From an uncultured Muribaculaceae bacterium (lineage in GTDB: Bacteria > Bacteroidota > Bacteroidia > Bacteroidales > Muribaculaceae), in NCBI GenBank assembly GCA_910579845.1, contig CAJTWL010000036.1:1-20555 (forward strand): a stretch of DNA of 20,555 bases, given 5' to 3'. Under the pieces are notes generated by a model. That model saw only the letters and a program-made list of their open reading frames with translations. It had not been told where the DNA came from and searched no databases. Both the position numbers and the translations under genes were made by a program. Shown in pieces: positions 1 through 9,122 of the stretch. Within the stretch, counting starts at the first letter, position 1. Each line of letters begins with the position of its first letter.

Positions 1-23
1 GAGCAGGTAATCGCCGCCTTTTG

Positions 24-55
24 GAAGACCCGACAACAGTCGGGCCTTCTTTTTT
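24..55 (+). terminator. Rho-independent terminator of an upstream transcript
   Basis: GAAG-a-CCCGAC (24-34), loop AACA (35-38), GTCGGG-c-CTTC (39-49), then a run of six T (50-55). The stem is GC-rich with one internal mismatch. It must end a plus-strand transcript coming from left of the window. Bases 1-23 are too short to assign to a gene. Confidence 0.85.
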
Positions 56-121
56 GTGCCCGTGCTTGAAGGAAAAGAGAAGTGGGGGTAGTTGAAATGT
101 GAAAAGATTTTTACAGAAATA

Positions 122-151
122 TTTGAATTTATAAAAAAAAAATTAACTTTG
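122..151 (+). promoter_or_regulatory. Bacteroidetes-type promoter for recQ
   Basis: TTTG at 122-125 and TAACTTTG at 144-151 match the Bacteroidetes -33 (TTTG) and -7 (TAnnTTTG) boxes with an 18-nt gap. Transcription would begin near 157, leaving a leader of about 20 nt before the recQ ATG at 179. The call rests on consensus match and position only. Confidence 0.6.
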
Positions 152-178
152 TATTAAGAACTAATAATTCATATCTCA

Positions 179-2359
179 ATGCCTGCTCCTCATGGTATTC
201 ACGAAGCTTTGAAGTATCATTTCGGATTTGATAATTTCAAAGGTGAACAACAAGCCATTATTGAAAGTGTATTGGATGGGAACGATGTATTCGTTCTGAT
301 GCCAACCGGTGGAGGTAAATCTCTTTGCTACCAACTACCTGCTCTAATTTCTGATGGAACTGCTATAGTCATATCTCCCCTGATAGCATTAATGAAAAAT
401 CAGGTTGACGCGCTCAGAAATTATGGGGAAGATGACGGCATCGCCCATTTTCTCAACTCATCTCTTTCTAAATCTGGTGTTGAGAAAGTAAAAAACGATA
501 TACTCAAGGGAAAAACAAAATTACTATATGTCGCACCAGAATCATTAGGCAAAGAATCAAATATCGCTTTTCTCAAATCTATAAAAATTTCATTCTTTGC
601 AATTGATGAAGCTCATTGTATTTCGGAATGGGGACATGACTTTCGGCCGGAATATAGAAAAATAAGATTGCTTATTTCTGAAATAGGCAAATTTCCAGTT
701 ATGGCTCTCACAGCTACGGCTACTCCTAAAGTTCAAATGGATATCTTGAGTAATCTTGATATTATGAATGCTAAAGTCTTTAAGTCAAGTTTCAATCGTA
801 AAAATCTTTATTATGAAATAAGACCTAAGACAAAAGAGGTTGATAGGGATATAATTAAATATATACATGCACACGAGGGTCAATCAGGTATTATATATTG
901 TCTCAGCAGAAAGCGTGTGGAAGAATTTGCCGAAATTCTGAGACTTAACGATATCCGTGCACTTCCGTACCACGCGGGTATGGATCCAGTCACCCGATCT
1001 GCCAATCAGGATGCATTCATAAACGAGGATATAGACGTAATAGTAGCGACTGTTGCGTTCGGCATGGGTATAGACAAGCCTGACGTCAGATATGTGATAC
1101 ATTATGACATACCCAAAAGTCTGGAGGGATATTATCAGGAGACAGGGCGTGCAGGACGGGACGGAGGACTTGGCGAGTGCATAACATTTTATAGCAGTAA
1201 GGATTTACAGAAACTTGAGAAACTGATTCAAAGCAAGAATGCGGCAGAGCAGGAAATTGGCAAGCTGTTGCTGAAAGAGACAGCGAGTTATGCTGAATCG
1301 TCAATATGCCGCCGAAAGATACTCATGAATTATTTTGGAGAGGAATTTCAAGAGGAGAACTGTGGAAACTGTGACAATTGCAATCATCCAAAGACAAGAA
1401 TCGATGCTACTGAAGATTTAATTTCAGTATTGGAATTGATGGAGGAGCTTGGAGAAAGCTATAAACTTGATTATGTTTCAAGCATATTACTCGGAAGAAA
1501 TACCGAAGATATAAAAAACAACAAGCATAACCGGTCTCCTTATTTCGGAGTCCTTTCCGAAAAAGGAGAGAAGTATATCCAGACTTTGTTAAGGCAAGCT
1601 GTATTAGCCGGCTATATAACAAAACAAATTGAAATATACGGGAATATACTACTTTCTGAAAAGGGAGAGAGATTCATTGACAACCCCGAAAGATTTACAA
1701 TTATAGAAGACACAGATTATTCAGATTCAGACTATAAGTCAGAATCCAAGGATTTTGTCACATCCGCATCGGATCCGACATTATATAAAATGTTAAAAAG
1801 TCTTCGCGCATCTATTGCAAAAAAATTAAATCTCCCCCCGTATGTCATATTTCAGGAACCTTCGCTTGAAGCTATGGCGACAACATATCCAATAACAGAT
1901 GAAGAACTTATCAATATACCCGGAGTCGGGAAAGGGAAAGCAAGCCGTTATGGAGAGGAGTTCCTTTATCTGATTAAGAAATATGTAACTGAAAACGAGA
2001 TTATAAGACCGGAGGATATCAGGGTTCGTACTATTCCCAAAGATAATAATATGAAGGTCAATATCATTCAAGCCATTGACCGCAAAATAGATCTTGAAGA
2101 AATAGCAGAAAGCAGGCATCTGGAATTTTATGAATTAATTGATATTCTCGAGTCCATTGTTGAAGCAGGAACAAAAATTGATTTAAATTATTTTCTGGAC
2201 TCTGTGCTTGATGAAGATCAGGAGGCAGAATTAAGTGAATATTTTATAAACACAAGTGAAGATAATCTTGAAGATGCCATACAGGAAATGGGATGTGATA
2301 TAGAAGAGGATTATATTCGTCTGCGTAGACTGAAATTCATATCCGACATGGGTAATTAA
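179..2359 (+). CDS. recQ: ATP-dependent DNA helicase RecQ
   Basis: A 3'-5' superfamily 2 DNA helicase that unwinds recombination and replication-fork intermediates in the cytoplasm. All signature motifs are visible in order: motif 0 FKGEQQ (19-24), Walker A TGGGKS (43-48), DEAH box (143-146), TATAT motif III (178-182) and motif VI QETGRAGRDG (320-329). The RecQ zinc site follows as C377, C395, C398 and C401, then a winged-helix region (about 405-510) and an HRDC domain (about 530-605) with the helix-hairpin-like stretch LINIPGVGKGKASRYG. About 120 residues beyond the HRDC form an acidic, probably helical C-terminal extension that E. coli RecQ (about 609 residues) lacks. A terminator and a consensus promoter precede it, so it is probably transcribed from its own start. 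The ATG at 179 gives a natural N-terminus just ahead of motif 0. Confidence 0.97.
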   Translation: MPAPHGIHEALKYHFGFDNFKGEQQAIIESVLDGNDVFVLMPTGGGKSLCYQLPALISDGTAIVISPLIALMKNQVDALRNYGEDDGIAHFLNSSLSKSGVEKVKNDILKGKTKLLYVAPESLGKESNIAFLKSIKISFFAIDEAHCISEWGHDFRPEYRKIRLLISEIGKFPVMALTATATPKVQMDILSNLDIMNAKVFKSSFNRKNLYYEIRPKTKEVDRDIIKYIHAHEGQSGIIYCLSRKRVEEFAEILRLNDIRALPYHAGMDPVTRSANQDAFINEDIDVIVATVAFGMGIDKPDVRYVIHYDIPKSLEGYYQETGRAGRDGGLGECITFYSSKDLQKLEKLIQSKNAAEQEIGKLLLKETASYAESSICRRKILMNYFGEEFQEENCGNCDNCNHPKTRIDATEDLISVLELMEELGESYKLDYVSSILLGRNTEDIKNNKHNRSPYFGVLSEKGEKYIQTLLRQAVLAGYITKQIEIYGNILLSEKGERFIDNPERFTIIEDTDYSDSDYKSESKDFVTSASDPTLYKMLKSLRASIAKKLNLPPYVIFQEPSLEAMATTYPITDEELINIPGVGKGKASRYGEEFLYLIKKYVTENEIIRPEDIRVRTIPKDNNMKVNIIQAIDRKIDLEEIAESRHLEFYELIDILESIVEAGTKIDLNYFLDSVLDEDQEAELSEYFINTSEDNLEDAIQEMGCDIEEDYIRLRRLKFISDMGN

Positions 2360-2460
2360 CAAGAAATATTCAATATCCAGGCTGTCTTATTAAGAAACAA
2401 TTATTAAGTGAATAAATACGTAATCTTACAATTTTAACAATTGTATAGCGTTAAAACAAT

Positions 2461-4401
2461 ATGGAAAAAAATATTAAGGTTATCACTGGAGCTGTCTTTA
2501 TGCTATTCGGGGCAGCGGTTTTGGCAAAATCTCCTGTTGTAATGACTGTAAACGGTGTAGATGTACCTAAATCTGAATTTGAGTACCTTTACAATAAAAA
2601 TAGCCAGCAACAGCTAACTCAACAGCCCCTCGAGGAATATGTCGAGATGTTTAAACTGTACAAATTTAAAGTTGCGGATGCGAAAGCCGAGGGAATAGAT
2701 ACTACAGCGGCATTCAAAAAAGAGATCGCTCAATACAAAAATGATCTTGCATTACCGTATCTCACTGATACAACCTTTAATCATAAATTGCTTAAGGAAG
2801 CATATGAGCGAAGTAAGGAGGAGGTAGAAGCAAAACATATAATGTTTTTCAAGACACCTGATGCATCTGAAAACAAGAAGCTAAGAAATCGGATAGACAG
2901 TCTACGTAATGTCATTCTTAATGGTGAAGATTTTGAAAAACTCGCAAAAGAATATTCTCAAGATCAAGGCAGCAATTTCAAAGGTGGCAATATCGGATAT
3001 ATAACAGCTCAACAGTATCCATACGAATTTGAACTTGCAGTCTATACCACACCAACGAATGAAATATCAGAAATTATAGATTCCGGGATAGGATATCATC
3101 TGATAAAAGGAGGTGACCGAAGGGAAGCACGAGGCAAAGTAAAAGCAGCGCATATTCTCAAATTGACACAAAACGCAAATGAAGGGGAACAAGCAGAGGC
3201 AAAGAATCTTATTGACAGCATCTACAATGTCGTAATAAAGAATCCTGAACTATTTGAAGATCTTGCCCGCAAAAATTCAGATGATCAGGGTTCTGCAATC
3301 CAAGGAGGCATGCTTCCTGACTTCAGTTCCGGACAGATGGTAGAACCATTTGATTCAATAGCTTTTGCATTAAATCCAAATACAATCAGCAAACCATTTA
3401 AAACCCAATTCGGATGGCATATTATTAAAAAGTATGCAGCAATACCTATAGCCGGAATGGAGGAAATGAAACCTGCTTTTTTAAATAGAATCTCTAATCC
3501 TCAAGATAAAAGATATGAATTGGTTAAGAGAAACCAAACCGCAAAATTAGCAGCCAGACATAAGTCAAAACTTAATACAAAGACAGTTGCAGCAATAGAA
3601 AATCTGGTAAATAAAAACGGAATAGATTCGATATTTATATCCACTGTAGAAACACCGGAATATTCCAAATTGGTTCTATTCAATATAGGGAAAAAGGCTA
3701 CCCGTGTATCTGAGTTACTTCCAAGAATTGTAAATAATACCAACACTGATCCTGAAAGTTCACTACAATTTATTGATAACCAGATTCAGGATTTATATAA
3801 TACAAAATTAATATTGGCAGAAGAGGATCGTCTTTATAATGAAGTTGATGATTATCGCAATCTGCTCAATGAATATATTGACGGCAGTCTCTTATATGAA
3901 ATCAGTGTGAGAAAAGTATGGGATAAAGCCGCACAAGATACAGAAGGTCTTGAGAAGTATTTTGAAGAGCACAAAGATAATTATAAATGGAGTGTCCCTC
4001 ATGCCAAAGGATATCTTGTCCAGGCAATAAATGATTCAGTTGCAGATTTGATAAAAAAGAGAGCCTCTGAGATTGGAGCAGATACATTGGTTAATACAAT
4101 TCGTCGTGAATTCAAAGGACAGGCAAGTTTAGATAAAATACTTGTAGAAAAAGGCACAAATGCCATGGTAGACAACATTTTGTTTGACGGTCCGGAAACC
4201 AAGCCTTCCAAAGCCATGTATACCACATATTTTATGATAAAGCCGAGAGTAATATATGTTCCTGAAAATTATAAAGATGTAAAAGGACTTGTAACGAATG
4301 ATTATCAGAATGAGTTTCAAGCACAATGGGAGGAGGAGTTAAAGAAAAAGTATCCTGTCACTGTGAACAAGAAGGTATTGAAAAGCATTTCTTTACATTA
4401 G
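2461..4401 (+). CDS. Two-domain parvulin-type (PpiC/SurA) peptidyl-prolyl isomerase
   Basis: A predicted periplasmic peptidyl-prolyl cis-trans isomerase and chaperone of 646 residues. Residues 1-22 form a signal peptide with a plausible cleavage site AVLA-K. A SurA-like helical N-domain (about 25-115) is followed by two parvulin domains, about 121-217 (AKHIMFF, DQGSNFKGGNIGY, GIGYHLIK) and about 226-325 (AAHILKL, DDQGSAIQGGMLPDF, QFGWHIIKK). Both keep the GG core and the terminal G-[YW]-H-[IL]-I-K strand. The last 320 residues are charged and match no domain I know; they make the protein much longer than E. coli SurA (about 430). It lies 101 nt after recQ and is closed by its own terminator, so it is probably a single-gene unit. 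I see no perfect TAnnTTTG box ahead of it. Likely clients are outer-membrane proteins, by analogy with SurA. Confidence 0.9.
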   Translation: MEKNIKVITGAVFMLFGAAVLAKSPVVMTVNGVDVPKSEFEYLYNKNSQQQLTQQPLEEYVEMFKLYKFKVADAKAEGIDTTAAFKKEIAQYKNDLALPYLTDTTFNHKLLKEAYERSKEEVEAKHIMFFKTPDASENKKLRNRIDSLRNVILNGEDFEKLAKEYSQDQGSNFKGGNIGYITAQQYPYEFELAVYTTPTNEISEIIDSGIGYHLIKGGDRREARGKVKAAHILKLTQNANEGEQAEAKNLIDSIYNVVIKNPELFEDLARKNSDDQGSAIQGGMLPDFSSGQMVEPFDSIAFALNPNTISKPFKTQFGWHIIKKYAAIPIAGMEEMKPAFLNRISNPQDKRYELVKRNQTAKLAARHKSKLNTKTVAAIENLVNKNGIDSIFISTVETPEYSKLVLFNIGKKATRVSELLPRIVNNTNTDPESSLQFIDNQIQDLYNTKLILAEEDRLYNEVDDYRNLLNEYIDGSLLYEISVRKVWDKAAQDTEGLEKYFEEHKDNYKWSVPHAKGYLVQAINDSVADLIKKRASEIGADTLVNTIRREFKGQASLDKILVEKGTNAMVDNILFDGPETKPSKAMYTTYFMIKPRVIYVPENYKDVKGLVTNDYQNEFQAQWEEELKKKYPVTVNKKVLKSISLH

Positions 4402-4468
4402 ATTTTATAGAATGAATCAGTCAGTCGACAAATAACATACGATTATATCATATAAGCCACTTATAATC

Positions 4469-4509
4469 AGGCGCCATCTCATATACATTTATGGAATGGC
4501 GCCTTTTTT
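4469..4509 (+). terminator. Rho-independent terminator after the first isomerase gene
   Basis: A perfect 9-bp stem, AGGCGCCAT (4469-4477) with ATGGCGCCT (4496-4504), has an 18-nt loop and runs into TTTTTT. It separates the large isomerase gene from the lipoprotein-surA-ostA-mutL operon that follows. Confidence 0.88.
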
Positions 4510-4529
4510 GTCATATGATCAACAATTGA

Positions 4530-4561
4530 TTGGCAACTTACATCAAAAATTATTAAATTTG
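4530..4561 (+). promoter_or_regulatory. Promoter for the lipoprotein-surA-ostA-mutL operon
   Basis: TTGG at 4530-4533 and TAAATTTG at 4554-4561 (matching TAnnTTTG) are 20 nt apart, the usual Bacteroidetes spacing. The box ends only 8 nt before the ATG at 4570, so the predicted transcript would have almost no leader. Confidence 0.62.
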
Positions 4562-4569
4562 TACTTGGA

Positions 4570-5478
4570 ATGGACATAAAATACAAATTGATATTATTGA
4601 TAATTTGTGTCTTGTCATCTATTGCAAATACCGGATGTAACAAGAAAGCACCTGCTGCAGATAAAAACGACGATGTACTGTTAGCAGTAGGTGATTCTGC
4701 ATTATATTTCATTGACGTTCAAAGACAAATACCATCAGGTCTAAATCCACAGGACAGTATCGCATTATTCAACTCTATTGTTGAGAATTGGCTTAAGGGC
4801 ATGATAATGAAAGATATCGCGACGTCCAATATCGAGAACTTTGATAAAATAAATAAACTGACTGAAGAATATCGCAACAATTTAATAATTGAACAGTATC
4901 TTAAGACCAAAGAGGAGGAGATTGAACACGTTTCAACTTCCGAAATAAAGAATTATTATGACATACACAAAGAGTCGTTACATTTATCATATCCACTGAT
5001 CAAAGGCATTTTTATTAAAATATCGGATTCGGACGACAGTTATCAATCTATCAGGAAATGGATATTTAACGGGAACTCTTCATCTATAGATAATATTGAG
5101 AAACATGGTCTTAAAAGTGCCGCCCAGTACGAGCTATTTAAAGATCACTGGATCGATTGGAATGAAATAGCTGATGAAATTCCATACAGATTCTACGATG
5201 CTGATGCCTTTTTGGAATCGACTAAAAACTTTGAAACGTCATACGGAGGATGGACGTATCTTTTACATATATATGATTATACTCCTTCAGGAACCGAGAT
5301 TCCTGAAGAATATGCAAATAAGCTTATTTCAGAGATATTAAGAAAAGAAAAAATTACGTTATTAAGGAAGGATCTTCTTATATCACTATATAAGCAAGGA
5401 TTAAAAGAAAAGAAAATTACACCCGGACTTTATGACCCGATTAAATCGGAAATGCGTCAGATTCCTACTAACCGATAA
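4570..5478 (+). CDS. SurA-like lipoprotein without a recognisable rotamase domain
   Basis: A 302-residue predicted lipoprotein. Hydrophobic residues 6-20 lead to a lipobox-like NTGC with C23 as the lipidated residue; Asn at -3 is atypical. No acidic surface-export signal follows the Cys, so a periplasm-facing protein is likelier than a surface one. Residues about 40-90 (VGDSALYFIDVQRQI, then a helix around VENWLKGMIMKDIA) resemble the N-terminal chaperone domain of SurA/PpiC proteins. The YYDIHKESLHL stretch near 130 resembles the linker before a parvulin domain, but the GG core and the G-[YF]-H-[IL]-I strand are absent. It lies 15 nt upstream of the surA-like gene and should share its transcript. 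I infer a chaperone or partner role without isomerase activity; the family name is not certain. Confidence 0.78.
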   Translation: MDIKYKLILLIICVLSSIANTGCNKKAPAADKNDDVLLAVGDSALYFIDVQRQIPSGLNPQDSIALFNSIVENWLKGMIMKDIATSNIENFDKINKLTEEYRNNLIIEQYLKTKEEEIEHVSTSEIKNYYDIHKESLHLSYPLIKGIFIKISDSDDSYQSIRKWIFNGNSSSIDNIEKHGLKSAAQYELFKDHWIDWNEIADEIPYRFYDADAFLESTKNFETSYGGWTYLLHIYDYTPSGTEIPEEYANKLISEILRKEKITLLRKDLLISLYKQGLKEKKITPGLYDPIKSEMRQIPTNR

Positions 5479-5493
5479 TAATCAGAACAGTAT

Positions 5494-6858
5494 ATGAAAT
5501 CAGAAACTAAGAAAATATTACTTGGGCTGACCGTGGGCATAACATTATGTGCCACTGCAGCCCCTATAAAAAAGAATGTAATCGATGAGGTTGCATGGAT
5601 AGTTGGTGATGAACCGATTTTCCGTTCGGAAATAGAGGAACAATATGCACAGATGCGCTCTGAAGGAACTCAGATTTCAGGAGATCCATATTGTGTTATA
5701 CCAGAAAGAATAGCTGTAGAAAAACTTTATCTGCATCAAGCAAAACTCGATACTGTCACCGCTCCTGAAGGACAGGTTCAGAGTTCTGTAGACAAACGAT
5801 TAACTTATTTTATCAACAGTCTTGGTTCTAAAGAAAAAGTAGAAGAATATTTCAGAAAACCCTATCCCCAGTTGCGCGAACAATTACTTGAGGTAATGCG
5901 TAACAACTACATAGTGGATCAGGTGCAATCAAATCTTACAAAAGATGTCAAGGCAACACCTAATGATGTGCGCAAATATTTTGAATCACTTCCTACCGAC
6001 AGCATACCTTATATCCCAATGCAGGTTGAAGCTCAAATAATCTCCATTAATCCGGTTGTACCCACCCAAGAGATAGAAGATGTGAAAGCAAGATTACGGG
6101 ATTATGCCGATCGTGTAAACAAAGGCGAGGCTGAATTCTCGACACTTGCTATTATGTATAGTGAAGATGGTTCTGCCATGCAGGGAGGGGAATTGGGATT
6201 CAGCCCGCGTTCAGCATGGGTACCGGAATTTGCCAATGTAGCGTTTAATTTGAATGATCCCAAAAAGGTATCCAGAATCGTTGAGACTGAATATGGTTAT
6301 CATATAATCCAGTTAATTGAAAAGAGGGGAGATCAGGTTAACGTAAGACATATTCTTTTAAGTCCCAAAGTCAGTGAAAAAGACTTGAAAGATGCATCTG
6401 TAAGACTCGATTCTCTTAGGAAAGAAATAGTAGCCGGGAAATTCCCATTTGAAGAGGCAGCCAGATATCTTTCACAGGATAAGGATACTAAAAACAATAA
6501 GGGAATAATGGTTAATGAAAAGAACGGAAGCACACGTTTCGAGATGCAGGATCTTCCTCCAGAAGTTGCCCGCCGTCTGGAATTGATGCAACCCGGAGAT
6601 ATATCGGAAGCATTTGTCATGAAGGATGCTAAAAGGAATAAAGATATTGTAGCCATAGTAAAACTTACCGCTCGTGTCAATGGACATAAGGCAAGTCTTG
6701 CAGATGATTTCAACCTGATCAAACAGATGTACGAACAGAAACATAAGGAGGATATTCTCAAAGATTGGGTCGAACAGAAAATAAAAGATACGTATGTCAA
6801 GATTGCAGATGGCTGGAATAACTGCGAATTTGAATATGACGGATGGATAAAAAAATGA
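5494..6858 (+). CDS. surA: SurA-like periplasmic peptidyl-prolyl isomerase
   Basis: A periplasmic chaperone and isomerase for outer-membrane proteins. Its 454 residues are close to E. coli SurA. The signal peptide spans about 1-22 (hydrophobic LLGLTVGITLCATA). The SurA N-domain starts with DEVAWIVGDEPIFRSEIEEQ (31-50), equivalent to the VVNdgVv-type opening of SurA. The first parvulin domain is about 177-276, with SEDGSAMQGGELGF and YGYHIIQLIEK. The second is about 283-392, opening with VRHILL but losing the GG core (NNKGIMV instead), so it may be inactive. A C-terminal helix follows. The gene is 15 nt downstream of the lipoprotein gene and overlaps or abuts the ostA-like gene, which implies translational coupling. 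The symbol is given by family resemblance; orthology to E. coli SurA is not proven. Confidence 0.9.
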   Translation: MKSETKKILLGLTVGITLCATAAPIKKNVIDEVAWIVGDEPIFRSEIEEQYAQMRSEGTQISGDPYCVIPERIAVEKLYLHQAKLDTVTAPEGQVQSSVDKRLTYFINSLGSKEKVEEYFRKPYPQLREQLLEVMRNNYIVDQVQSNLTKDVKATPNDVRKYFESLPTDSIPYIPMQVEAQIISINPVVPTQEIEDVKARLRDYADRVNKGEAEFSTLAIMYSEDGSAMQGGELGFSPRSAWVPEFANVAFNLNDPKKVSRIVETEYGYHIIQLIEKRGDQVNVRHILLSPKVSEKDLKDASVRLDSLRKEIVAGKFPFEEAARYLSQDKDTKNNKGIMVNEKNGSTRFEMQDLPPEVARRLELMQPGDISEAFVMKDAKRNKDIVAIVKLTARVNGHKASLADDFNLIKQMYEQKHKEDILKDWVEQKIKDTYVKIADGWNNCEFEYDGWIKK

Positions 6859-9122
6859 AAGCTGTTTCATATAAGACTCCCAAATTTATAGTTTTACTCC
6901 TGACAATAATTCTATTGTCAGGAGGAATTTCTATTATAAACTCCCTACACGCACAAAATAAAAAGAAACCGGATATAAGCAAAAATGATAATTTTACAAG
7001 ACCGGAACCAAAACATCCGATAAAACCTACTATTCCATCTGTAAACCGCTATCAAGACGATAAAGTATTTCTTGAGAAGGCAGACAGTCTATTCAGACCC
7101 TACATACCTGAATATCTTAGTGACAGTACGAATTCAGAAAAACAGATTGTAAAAGGAGGGGTTGTATTCAGACACGGCGGTATGTGGATGTATTGTGATT
7201 CAGCATACTATTTCCCACAAAGAAATTCACTGGATGCATTTGGCAATGTAAAGATGCAACAGGGTGATACTTTATTCGTATACTCCGATAAACTCTATTA
7301 TGACGGGTCAACAAAAATAGCGATATTGACAGGTGGTCCAAGTTGTAAGGATGTAACCCTTAAGGATCCGCAAGCCACACTGACAACAGATAGTCTGAAT
7401 TATGATCTTAATGAAGACAGAGGATGGTATGACAGCTGGGGACGATTAGAGGATGACATAAATGAACTTAACTCTTATTACGGAGAATATTCTCCAACAA
7501 CCAAGATCGCTATATTCAGGAGAGATGTCGTGTTGGAAAACAATAAGGACGATTTCAGAATGTATACAGATGAACTTGAATATAATACAGCAACACATAT
7601 AGCAACAATAAATACCAAGACCAGAATTGTCGGTGAGAACGATACCATATACACAACAGCCGGAACTTATAATACAACGACTGACAATGCAATGTTGACA
7701 GAAAGATCAACAATCATACACAAAGACAGCTCCCAGAATATTATCACATTGGAGGGCGATTCAATTATTTACGATAAGATATCGCATATAAGCAAAGCAT
7801 TCAGATTTAGGGATATGAATAAAAACGCGCTTCCAATGATTCTTACAGACACTGCCCGTAAGACCACTCTTATAGGAGGATACGGAGAATACAATGATTC
7901 TACGCGTGAGGCATATTCTACAGAATATCCTTTACTTATCGAGTATTCAAGACCCGACACTTTATTTCTAAGAGCAGATACAATTGCAACTTTCATAAGA
8001 ACAGAAATGGTTTGGCCTGATTCCTTAAATAACAATTATAATCAGGTCACTCGGAACAGGTTGAATAGTTATCATAATCTACAAGATGTGGCTGACGCTT
8101 TTAGCATTGAATTGGCAACCTTGCCTTGCAAGTTCCCCAAACCCGGACTCAAAGTGAATCAGGAACCAACCGATTCATTAACTATTGCCAATAAAAATAA
8201 TGAAACTCATATTCAAATTGAAAAATCCGGAATAAACGAAACCGAACAGCTAAATGGATATCAAGCAGGTTCCGAATCAGAAGATATTCTAGAAACAGAA
8301 ATTGTTAAAATTGTCGAGGGGAACAATTCAAAACCTGTAAAGCCAGAGACAAATATACCGGAAGATATATCTGAGACCGGATTCCCACCCGATTCGGACA
8401 TTGATTCGACCGGAAATATAGTCCCGGATTCTACAAACATAACTAAAAGCAGATTGGATGCACTTGGCAGGGATTCAATTCACATGGTTCCCAAAGATTT
8501 CAATGTCGCAAAAGCCATTGGCAGAGCACGTGTATTCAACCAGGATCTACAGGGAGTAGCAGACACGATGATATATCAGGAATACGACTCCATGCTTTAT
8601 TTGATACGCAAACCGATCGTATGGTCTGGAGAGCGTCAGGTTTTCGGATCAAAAATCAATATTCATTTCAATGATTCCAATGTGGATAGAGCGAACCTTC
8701 CCGAAACAGGGTTCCTTGCAGAACATGTAGATGAAGACTTCTATAATCAGCTTTCAGGGAAAAAGATGGTTGCATATTTCAAGAATAATGAGCTGAGCCA
8801 TCTATATGTAGACGGCAATGTGGAAACTATATTCCTTCCTATGGAAAATGATTCCACATATAATAGAATGGTTACAGCCGAAAGTTCGTATCTGACTATT
8901 GACATGACATCCCGAAATATGGACAAGTTGAAAATGTGGCCGGAAGTAAGCGGCTCCGTTTATCCGATATTTCTTGTCAAAAAGACCCAGCAATATTTGC
9001 CGGGTTTCAAGTGGTATGAGTATCTCAGACCCAAAAGAGAATGGTACGGAAACGTATGGAAATGGATGGATGAATTGGGAGAGGTTCCAGAAGAATTAGA
9101 ACAATACTTTTCAGCAGAATGA
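6843..9122 (+). CDS. OstA/LptA-like envelope protein (lipopolysaccharide transport candidate)
   Basis: A 759-residue exported protein. A hydrophobic segment (about 14-36) ends in SLHA-Q, a plausible signal-peptidase site or N-terminal anchor. Residues about 100-390 carry repeated beta-strand units of the OstA/LptA type (for example GGVVFRHGGMWMYCDSAYY, DAFGNVKMQQGDTLFVYSD, EYNTATHIATI). A hydrophilic, acidic, low-complexity linker spans about 425-540, and another OstA-like stretch lies at about 553-690 (AIGRARVFNQDLQGVADTM, DGNVETIF). LptA/OstA folds form the periplasmic bridge carrying lipopolysaccharide, so a role in its transport or assembly is inferred. The start is ambiguous: ATG 6843 lies inside surA, while ATG 6855 overlaps the surA stop as ATGA and gives 755 residues. 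The 3' end overlaps the mutL start, also as ATGA. Confidence 0.88.
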   Translation: MDKKMKAVSYKTPKFIVLLLTIILLSGGISIINSLHAQNKKKPDISKNDNFTRPEPKHPIKPTIPSVNRYQDDKVFLEKADSLFRPYIPEYLSDSTNSEKQIVKGGVVFRHGGMWMYCDSAYYFPQRNSLDAFGNVKMQQGDTLFVYSDKLYYDGSTKIAILTGGPSCKDVTLKDPQATLTTDSLNYDLNEDRGWYDSWGRLEDDINELNSYYGEYSPTTKIAIFRRDVVLENNKDDFRMYTDELEYNTATHIATINTKTRIVGENDTIYTTAGTYNTTTDNAMLTERSTIIHKDSSQNIITLEGDSIIYDKISHISKAFRFRDMNKNALPMILTDTARKTTLIGGYGEYNDSTREAYSTEYPLLIEYSRPDTLFLRADTIATFIRTEMVWPDSLNNNYNQVTRNRLNSYHNLQDVADAFSIELATLPCKFPKPGLKVNQEPTDSLTIANKNNETHIQIEKSGINETEQLNGYQAGSESEDILETEIVKIVEGNNSKPVKPETNIPEDISETGFPPDSDIDSTGNIVPDSTNITKSRLDALGRDSIHMVPKDFNVAKAIGRARVFNQDLQGVADTMIYQEYDSMLYLIRKPIVWSGERQVFGSKINIHFNDSNVDRANLPETGFLAEHVDEDFYNQLSGKKMVAYFKNNELSHLYVDGNVETIFLPMENDSTYNRMVTAESSYLTIDMTSRNMDKLKMWPEVSGSVYPIFLVKKTQQYLPGFKWYEYLRPKREWYGNVWKWMDELGEVPEELEQYFSAE

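Noticed and set aside
1..23. 3' end of an upstream gene or tRNA
   Set aside because: The stretch is too short; no tRNA T-arm is visible and no frame can be tied to a known protein.
2428..2444. Small inverted repeat ACAATT-TTAAC-AATTGT upstream of the first isomerase gene, considered as an operator
   Set aside because: Six AT-rich base pairs in an AT-rich spacer are likely by chance, and no second copy or regulator gene supports it.
6333..6870. Long minus-strand open frames opposite the 3' half of the surA-like gene
   Set aside because: They are antisense to a well-supported parvulin gene and have Ser/Leu/Phe-rich shadow composition.
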